Shown: piece by piece, positions 57,391 to 64,000 of the stretch
Layout: each line of letters begins with the position of its first letter
Position numbering within the stretch: the stretch's first letter is position 1
Assembly: GCF_011074885.1 (NCBI RefSeq)
Contig: NC_054687.1
Coordinates: 1 to 64,000 of the forward strand
Direction of reading: 5' to 3'
DNA from: Brettanomyces bruxellensis
Lineage: Eukaryota; Ascomycota; Pichiomycetes; Pichiales; Pichiaceae
DNA length: 64,000 nt
Position numbers and translations under genes: made by a program
Notes under the pieces: generated by a model
The model's input: only the letters and a program-made list of their open reading frames with translations
The model's database searches: none
Told to the model about the DNA's origin: nothing

Positions 57391-60113
57391 CTAATACTTA
57401 GCAAATATGTAACTTAATAAAGGTTTCTTAGGGTCCTGGTCGACGACTAGAGTATTGATAACAGCATCATCAGTTGGAGTCTCACTTTTTGCTGCTACCG
57501 GATCAATGTGCCTAAACCCCCGAAGGCATCGCTGTATCTGCTTTTTGGCTCTATTCTTGGTCTCGTTCTCATCATTCACGCAGTTTTGGCTGAACTTTAA
57601 TGCTGTGACAAACGATTCAGGTTCATCGTCCTCTGCTTCATCATTTGCTGCAACTAAATCGTCGTCCTGTGTGCAATCAAGCTCCTTATACCCAAACCAT
57701 CGCAGCCACAAAGCATAAGATCATGCGTGCCACATTGGCAATCTTCCGACACCGTAAAAATATCACGGAGATCGGAATAGCTGAAGAAATCGGCATCGGA
57801 CGATGCTGAGTCATCCACAAAACGATCGCTCAAGTTACGTTTGATCAACTGTCTCTGGAATATCTTCTCGTCAATACATCCGCTTGTCAGTAGTCTGTAT
57901 ACCCTAACATGCCTCTTTTGGCCTTCCCTGTGAATCCTGGCCATGGCCTGTAGGTCAACAGACGGATTCCAGTCGTTGTCAAAAAGAATTAAGCGTGATG
58001 CACCCACTAGATTCAACCCCATACCTCCAGCCTTCGAACTGAGTAGAAAAACAAAGCACGCTTCTTTGGTGGACTTGTTGAAGCTGTCCACAAGCTTTGA
58101 GCGGTCTTTTGAAGGTGTAGAGCCGTCTAGTCGTGAATAGGAAAGCCGAAGACTCTGAATTGTCTTCTCGATTACATCGAGAACCTGCGTAAAGTTGGAG
58201 ACCACGATTACCTTCTCGTCCTGAGTGTTCCTATAGATCAGAGTCAACAGCTTCATCAACAAGTTGATCTTCCCACTCTTCACCTTCTTCCCCAACTGCT
58301 CTGCAAACGCACTTCCAGGGCCAGAACCACTGGCATCATCACATATTTCCCTGAAAAGTGAATCCTCTTCAAGCAAAGACGGCGAGTTGCATATCTTTCT
58401 GAAGGTGGTCATAAGACTGAGAGAGTCCTTTGTGACCGAAGGCTTTGCACGTGATCCGGCCGGTTGTAGTTCCTCCTCTTCCTCCATGATTTTTGTGTAT
58501 TTCTTCGTCTTGGCCAGCAAACGGAAAAGCTCAAGTTGGAGCCGGGAAGGCGGAACAAACAAAACATAGTCTGATCTCTTGGGTAGATATTTCACAAGCT
58601 CTGTATTTGTTCTGCGAAGGATGAATTTCTTCGTCTCTTGCACGAGACTCTCTGTTCTCTGCTTTCCGAGACTAATCACGGCCTTACTTCTGCATCCAGT
58701 CTCCCGGGACCGAAGAATAGGCTTGATGAACTTCTTCTGAAACTCCTTGAAGCTTCCCAGAACCCCGGGATTGACAAAACTGATGAGGTTGTAGAACTCG
58801 GTCAGGTCATTTTGAATTGGTGTGCCTGTAAGAATGATTCTACGCCGGATATCCAGCCTTTGCAATGCCTTGAACGACTTGCTGAGAGAGTTCTTAAGCC
58901 TGTGACCCTCATCGCAGACCAAGAGATCGAACTTCGCCTCGGAAAGTTCCTTTTCAAGCGATTGCATCTTCTCGTAGCCAACTATAAGCACTTTGTACAC
59001 TTTGGTATTCGAAAAGCCATGGACTATTTGCCTGTCTTTCTGCCTGAAACTTTGCTGTGCACCATCCAGGGCCAAAACACTCGGGGAGTTTGGTTTCCTG
59101 CCTAGCCACTTGTGAAATTCCTTCTTCCAGTTTGCTACTAGTGTCACCGGACAACATATGAGCACCTTATTGGAGATAATTGGCTTCTGGCCAACATACG
59201 GCGTCTGCTTCAAAAGAGTCCAAATTAGAGAAATGGTCTGCAACGTTTTGCCAAGACCCATCTCATCGGCTAAAATAGCACCATTGCCCACAAAGCTGTT
59301 GAATCCCATAACGCAGTTGTACAGAAACTTGATGCCCTCTCTTTGGTGCGGCCTCAACTTGCACGATAATGCAGGATCCACCACAACATCCTTTACCAAA
59401 GTACCCGGAGGGCCGAACTGCCCCGGTCTGTCCATTATAAGTGGGTTATTGATCTCTGCTATGTTGTATAACGGCATGGATGAGTGGCTGCTGCCATCAG
59501 AGAGAAAGTTCTGCTTCCTGGAGTTTTTTTTGTCAAGCACCGACTTTGCAGGATAAAGCGAGCCACTTTTCACGCTGCTGTGCCCGGAAATAGTGGAAAT
59601 ACGCTTCGCACGTTTCGAACTGGGGATTGAATCTATTTTGTGACGCTTTAACCCAGATGACATCTTCATAGTAAGACCACTTGAAAGATCGGCTGATGAT
59701 TGCGACTGCGAATCAGCACTCGATTCAAGTTCACCGTTTAATTGGCACTCGATTGCGGAGCCACACTTAAATGCATCTTCCCCAAAGATCCTCTCCGATG
59801 CCTTAAACACCTTTCCAAGAAAATTGCCATCCTCATCTTTGACTATTGCCGAATCGGTGTTTTTGTTAAGCCGGAGAACTCCGTCCCCATCCCAAGGTTT
59901 ATTTTTGCGATGCGAGACTTTTCTCCATAAAATGGCATACTTAATATGACTGTTGGCAGCAGGGGTCCTTTTTCGGCCACTTGTTAGTGATCTTGAAGCC
60001 GCATGATCCTTCTTTCCAACCTGTAACGAAGTCTTGTGAGTTAAAGAGCGATTGTTCTTGACACCCGGTGATCTTCTCCTTACAGGCCTAAATGGGGTAT
60101 TAAGGTTGAGCAT
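57391..60113 (-). CDS. RDH54: Rad54-family DNA translocase Rdh54/Tid1, with frame break
   Basis: Swi2/Snf2 ATPase of homologous recombination that works with Rad51/Dmc1. The first frame (60113-57654) gives 819 residues: a basic N-terminus, KLRPHQREGIKFL, Walker A DEMGLGKTLQ, DEGHRLKN, TGTPIQND and helicase-C motifs SRLDGSTPSK, SSKAGGMGLNL, ARIHREGQKR. It ends just after THDLMLCGCDGLG. The homologous C-terminal tail (ALKFSQNCVNDE.. RCLRGFRHIDP) continues in another frame from about 57690 to 57391. One base missing in the GGG/CCC run at 57691-57693 would join them. Either a sequencing error or a real truncation; the conserved tail favours an error. Confidence 0.93.
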
Positions 60114-61703
60114 TAAAAAGGCCTGATAAGTGCACTTGGCCAGGTATCATATAGCTTACGAAAGATCAGCAGAAATAAGTATTCAGGGTCCCTAAACCAT
60201 GAGAAGTCAATATGCAAAATAAAGTACGTGAAAGCAACAATAGGAAAAGTGTACGGGTGCGCGAAGGGCCCTGGATTATTTTTCAGTGTCGACGCGTTTT
60301 TCCTAAATCGCGAAGCGTGAAATGAAGAAAAAACACTGCTATCAAAAAGGTGCGATCAAAAATCTGGATGTCGAAAATCTGCTGCTGCTGCAGGTGCTGC
60401 ATAATATTTCCGACTGAAAAGGGGTGTCGATCGGCGGAAAATGAGCAATACAGGGTATCGAAGTTTTGTTTATACTATTGTGCTGTACGCGGCCAACAGC
60501 AGGGAACAGAATGTGAGGTATGCAATTGCAAAATGTGAACAGTAAAATGGCGTATATTTAAATATACGCAAGTTGATTATCACGTGAGACTTACGTTGAC
60601 GGTTTGAGATTCCTGAATTTCTACCAGTACTGAAAGCAGTCAGATGCAGTTTTTAAGATTTCGCATTGATGCACAGGTCTTTTTATTTAATTTTAATTTT
60701 ATTCATTTTTTTGCGGGTCGGAAGGGTCATAATAATGTCCACCCCATTATTCTGGGCCAGCATTTTTCCCCCCTCCTTGTTGGATAGAAAATCTCGATAT
60801 TTAGGTCAACCGGCAGCCTCTTTTTGTGTATTGCATGCATTAATGCGTTCTGACGTAAGCCTGTGAACGCAGCATCCTTTTTGCATACGTTGCCTATTCT
60901 TGCCGGAACTTATTACACAGCTTGCATTATTCATTTTCTCCAGGTACTCACGACCAAGGGTCCCTTACAGCCTATTTTTGATAAGATACGATTTTTGATA
61001 AGATTAGGCGGTCGAAATAAATCGTGAGCCGTTGCGCACTATTGAATTGAATGAATGGGCCAAAAAATTACTAGTGCACGATTAATGCATCTCATCTGTG
61101 AGGGCAGTAAGTGGTAGTGACTGGGTTTCTGTGCCTTAAATATTCCCTGCTGAAATATTTCCAGCCTCTTCTCCGTACTAATTATTTTTCTCTCTCTGTT
61201 TTTTTTTTTTTCGCTCTGGCTCCTTCCTGCTTTTCCCGTTTGCACAAAATACTTTTTATTTTTCCCTCACGCAGTATTTATTTATATTTGTTTACTCGCT
61301 CGCCTAAAAGCGTGCTGGTGGTGCTTTCCCTGTTTCTGCGAATTTATTCTGCACTTGTGAGTACATTTTTTTTCCAACAGCAACATTTATTGCACTGAGA
61401 GACCAGAACATCACGCTGATAATTTTTCACAGCTAGATAGTGACAGTTGCACATCAGTGTTGGACTTTTGCGGTGGATTCAAACAGAGAATAGGAACCGT
61501 GACTGTTTTGGTTTTGGCATTCTTTTTTCAGGACTACGGGCAAAAGCAGGGCACGAAAGCAGCAAAAAGCAAAGAGTTGGCAGGTCACAAAAGCAACAGA
61601 GAACAAGCATTCCAAGCAGTTGGCAGGCAATTTAAGCATACTACCAGAGTAAGTCCCCCCAGACTTAGAGATAACAGAGTCAATACCACAGACAAGATTC
61701 GAA
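60114..61703. other. Long divergent intergenic region RDH54 / WHI5-like
   Basis: 1.6 kb with an MCB box (separate entry) on the RDH54 side, T-runs near 61200 and several short frames (60350-60538, 60666-60866, 61111-61398, 61447-61635) that lack protein features. The size suits a heavily regulated cell-cycle promoter. No other gene seen. Confidence 0.5.
60292..60297. promoter_or_regulatory. MCB box ACGCGT upstream of RDH54
   Basis: ACGCGT, the MBF site of G1/S genes, stands 179 bp upstream of the RDH54 ATG. Recombination genes are typical MBF targets; use here is inferred. Confidence 0.55.
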
Positions 61704-63263
61704 ATGATTTCATCAGCCTCTCAGGGACACTCGTCGAGTCGGGAGTCACTCCCGTTGAAGAATGCACGTCCGGTACAGGCAGTGGAAAGTAGGGGTGGCC
61801 CCGTTTCGCCCGAGAAGAAGAATGGGTCGGATACTTCGCTTCCGTTGCCAAAGACGCCGTCGATGAACAGAAATGCGACTTTTGAGAATGCTGGCTTCCC
61901 GATGTTTCAGACACCCGAGAAAACTCCGATACGCCAGATCAGCAGAGACGATCAGTCGCGGGGAGGCGATGCGGACTCCGCGATGCTCCTATCGCCACCA
62001 GGAGTGGCGTCTCCGGGGTCGAGAAAACGCAGAAGTAACGATTTTTACACTTTACTCAAAAGTCCGAGGACGCCTCAGCACTCGCGGCCCATGTCGATCG
62101 AGGAGGGCGAAATTAGGCGTTTGGAGGAATGCTCGTGGCCGTCTCCGGAAAAAGAGTACAGTGTTTCTCCCCGGGTGGAAAGAGGCACGGATGTAAAACG
62201 CATCTCTGAGAACTTGAAGACGCAGCTCAACTACGCCAAGGCGAAGATCCAGCACGGGTGGTCGGACAAGTCGCTAGCAGAGGTTCGCAAGCAGCTTGAG
62301 ACACAGAAAGAAGGCAACAAAAAAGGCAACAAAAAGGACAGGCAAAAAAGCGACAAAACCTCGTACGACGAGTTCTGGAAAACCCCTGGTGAGGCTTTGC
62401 CGCGGTATGAGAGGCAGGAAGCTCGGAGGAGGCCGAAAACGCCACAAAAATCGAACATTTTGCCAAAAAGCCACGGCATCCAGCATTCCATCACCCTAGA
62501 CGAGGTGGCAAGCCACCACAGAAAGCTCAAGCAGTACGGGGCTTCCGGGTCGGCCGAGCGGGCACTATTGGAGGCCCTCAGCCCGCGTACGCCGCGGCAT
62601 GCACCGCCAAATGGGCCGCCTCCGTCCGTTTCCCGCTCGCCAATACCGGAAACACGCCTAGAGCACGATGCAATCGTGTCGTTGATGACTCTGGCGACGC
62701 CCAAGGACAAGCTGAGTGCGTCATCTTCGCCCAAAAAGGGGCAGAAGGGCCATCTTTCTGCTTTTTTGCCGGGGCTTTTGCACAGACGCAGCCCGAACAG
62801 AGACGCAAATGCACGTCATCAGTTGGGTGGCCCGCTTCTCCCACCCCCCAGCCCAAGCAAGACCCACACCTTTGCACGCAGCCCTACGTATGATGATGAT
62901 GATATCACCGAGGTGGAGACCTCAGACGAGGACGAGTCACGTGTAAGGCTTCCCGCTCTCGATTCCCGTCTTTCCTCCTCGCCCATATCTCGGACTCTTC
63001 CGCCATTGCAGGTCTCACCCAGATTTGCCGGAACTGGCCAGCTTGTAGGGCTTGGATTGAGCAAGAACCCGGCCACTTTCGCTTCTCTTCGCACCCGGCC
63101 ATCTGTTGGCAGATTTGGGGAGGAGGGGGAGAAAGTGGGAGGGAGTGAAAAAATGGGAGAGGGTGAGAAATTTGGTAAAAGAGGTAACGTTGGGAAAAAG
63201 AGAGAAAGGAGGGAAAAAGAAAATGATGACGATGATGACGATGATCGAACGCTGAGCGAATAA
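61704..63263 (+). CDS. G1/S transcription repressor, WHI5/NRM1 family
   Basis: 519 residues, mostly disordered and rich in Ser-Pro/Thr-Pro sites (for example PKTPS, FQTPEKTP, LKSPRTPQ, ALSPRTP), as expected of a CDK target. At about 170-198 lies the short family motif (LKTQLNYAKAKIQHGWSDKSLAEVRKQL), matching the GTB motif by which Whi5, Nrm1 and Srl3 bind SBF/MBF. The C-terminus is Gly/Glu/Lys-rich and ends in an Asp run. Such proteins hold G1/S genes silent until CDK phosphorylation or switch MBF genes off after S phase. The motif alone does not decide between Whi5 and Nrm1. Confidence 0.8.
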   Translation: MISSASQGHSSSRESLPLKNARPVQAVESRGGPVSPEKKNGSDTSLPLPKTPSMNRNATFENAGFPMFQTPEKTPIRQISRDDQSRGGDADSAMLLSPPGVASPGSRKRRSNDFYTLLKSPRTPQHSRPMSIEEGEIRRLEECSWPSPEKEYSVSPRVERGTDVKRISENLKTQLNYAKAKIQHGWSDKSLAEVRKQLETQKEGNKKGNKKDRQKSDKTSYDEFWKTPGEALPRYERQEARRRPKTPQKSNILPKSHGIQHSITLDEVASHHRKLKQYGASGSAERALLEALSPRTPRHAPPNGPPPSVSRSPIPETRLEHDAIVSLMTLATPKDKLSASSSPKKGQKGHLSAFLPGLLHRRSPNRDANARHQLGGPLLPPPSPSKTHTFARSPTYDDDDITEVETSDEDESRVRLPALDSRLSSSPISRTLPPLQVSPRFAGTGQLVGLGLSKNPATFASLRTRPSVGRFGEEGEKVGGSEKMGEGEKFGKRGNVGKKRERREKENDDDDDDDRTLSE

Positions 63264-63733
63264 GGAGGAAATATAAAGGATGACAAATATATGCGGTGAA
63301 TTTAAGAGTAATGCGGAGGATGTAAAGATGCATATGCCGCTCGAGATTGTGAAGGCCTTTAAGAGCGCATTGTACATTATTGGACAGGATTAATGGTGCT
63401 TTTTGTATATTACGCTGTTCGAAATACTAATATTATCTGATTAATAAGGACCAAGTATTTAAAATTTGGAAGAGTAACACAGCATAAACGAGTAGCAAAA
63501 TAAATGTATTGTGTGAGAATGAAAATACTTCAGACTGGCTAGTACTCGTTAATTATAGTGTACAAAGTTTCTATTTACTTTCCTAATAAGCAACCTCGAC
63601 ACTAAATTTATATGTACTATTTTATTTATTTACATTTATCTTAACATTTACTTTATTTCATTTACCTCATCACGTCTACCTACTCGCTTTATTACATCTA
63701 CCTTATCTACTCAACTTTTCTTTAACAGTCTTG
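63264..63733. other. AT-rich intergenic sequence
   Basis: Downstream of the WHI5-like gene, with a pyrimidine-rich stretch at about 63600-63720. No gene seen. Confidence 0.5.
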
Positions 63734-63886
63734 TCAAAACCTTAGCTTGCAGATATCCGCATACAAATCACTTGTAGGTATTCCCAGACTAGGACTTATC
63801 ACACGAAATTCTGTCGGTAGCCCGGCAGTTTCCGTGGACAAATCCGGAAGAACGTAAACAACAACAGACTCCTCAACACCCTCTTG
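63734..63886 (-). CDS. Possible C-terminal exon of a gene cut by the window edge
   Basis: A 50-residue minus-strand frame with balanced protein-like composition (EGVEESVVVYVLPDLS, then EFRVISPSLGIPTSDLYADI, ending KLRF and TGA at 63734). It is closed upstream by TAA at 63887-63889 and has no ATG, so it would have to be a last exon or lie after a frame break. No family recognised. Weak. Confidence 0.3.
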   Translation of the reverse strand, partial: QEGVEESVVVYVLPDLSTETAGLPTEFRVISPSLGIPTSDLYADICKLRF

Positions 63887-63982
63887 TTAAGAACAGAACT
63901 GACTTGGCTAATCTGCACTAAACAGCTACACTTCTTGTACGTTTAGCGCTGGCAAAGCATGTATAGAGAAAAAAAGTGAGAT

Positions 63983-64000
63983 GGGGGGGGGGGGGGGGGG
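63983..64000 (+). repeat. Homopolymer run of 18 G at the window end
   Basis: An uninterrupted G run reaches the last base. Nothing similar occurs elsewhere in this AT-rich DNA; it may be an assembly artefact or a contig edge. Confidence 0.9.

Overview
The window is nuclear DNA from a budding yeast. Genes are compact and mostly intronless, and introns where seen carry the yeast signals (GTAAGT/GTAGGT, TACTAAC, AG). CTG stands at conserved leucine positions (for example in SEC24), which argues against the CTG-serine clade. A nuclear subunit of respiratory complex I is present, which excludes Saccharomyces itself. Together this suggests a Pichiaceae-type yeast (Brettanomyces/Dekkera, Pichia, Ogataea); the species assignment is inference. 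Scattered N bases, three apparent one-base breaks in short homopolymers and an 18-G run at the right edge suggest a draft assembly.

Positions 1 to about 19460 are a nested nest of Ty1/copia LTR retrotransposons stacked upstream of a tRNA-Ile(AAU) gene (19548-19621). One nearly intact element (11252-18148; 559-bp LTRs, 5-bp target duplication ACAAA) sits inside a 1094-bp TG..CA repeat, here called S. A second copy of S, inverted and without that insertion, lies at 1172-2265 and preserves the empty site. S itself interrupts the pol gene of a second element family with 610-bp LTRs. The two halves of that pol now lie about 16 kb apart in opposite orientations (2266-7985 minus; 18508-19458 plus), and a 620-bp perfect inverted LTR pair (7376-7995 / 8341-8960) lies between them. 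Insertion followed by inversion or fold-back rearrangement is the simplest reading.

From 19.6 kb on the window is ordinary gene space: a probable mitochondrial protein of unknown function, a PKA catalytic subunit, a relic of an FAD oxidoreductase, an ARO8-type aminotransferase, ISD11, an APQ12-like membrane protein, SEC24, COX5, VPS28, HOM3, CBR1, SKY1, the NDUFA9/NUEM subunit of complex I, a two-intron YSY6 gene whose first exon is only the ATG, a TEX1/THOC3-like WD protein, the arrestin adaptor LDB19, a WKF-domain nucleolar-type protein, a secreted M20 peptidase, VMS1, RDH54 (with a frame break near its C-terminus) and a WHI5/NRM1-like repressor.

These are mostly unlinked housekeeping functions: mitochondrial respiration and Fe-S assembly (COX5, complex I, ISD11), secretion and endosomal sorting (SEC24, VPS28, LDB19, YSY6), amino-acid metabolism (ARO8, HOM3 with a Gcn4-type site upstream) and genome or cell-cycle control (RDH54 with an MCB box upstream, WHI5-like). 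No new multi-gene system was found. The most unusual content is the rearranged retrotransposon nest, the conserved CCG-AGN frameshift site in its gag-pol overlap, and the split-ATG YSY6 gene.
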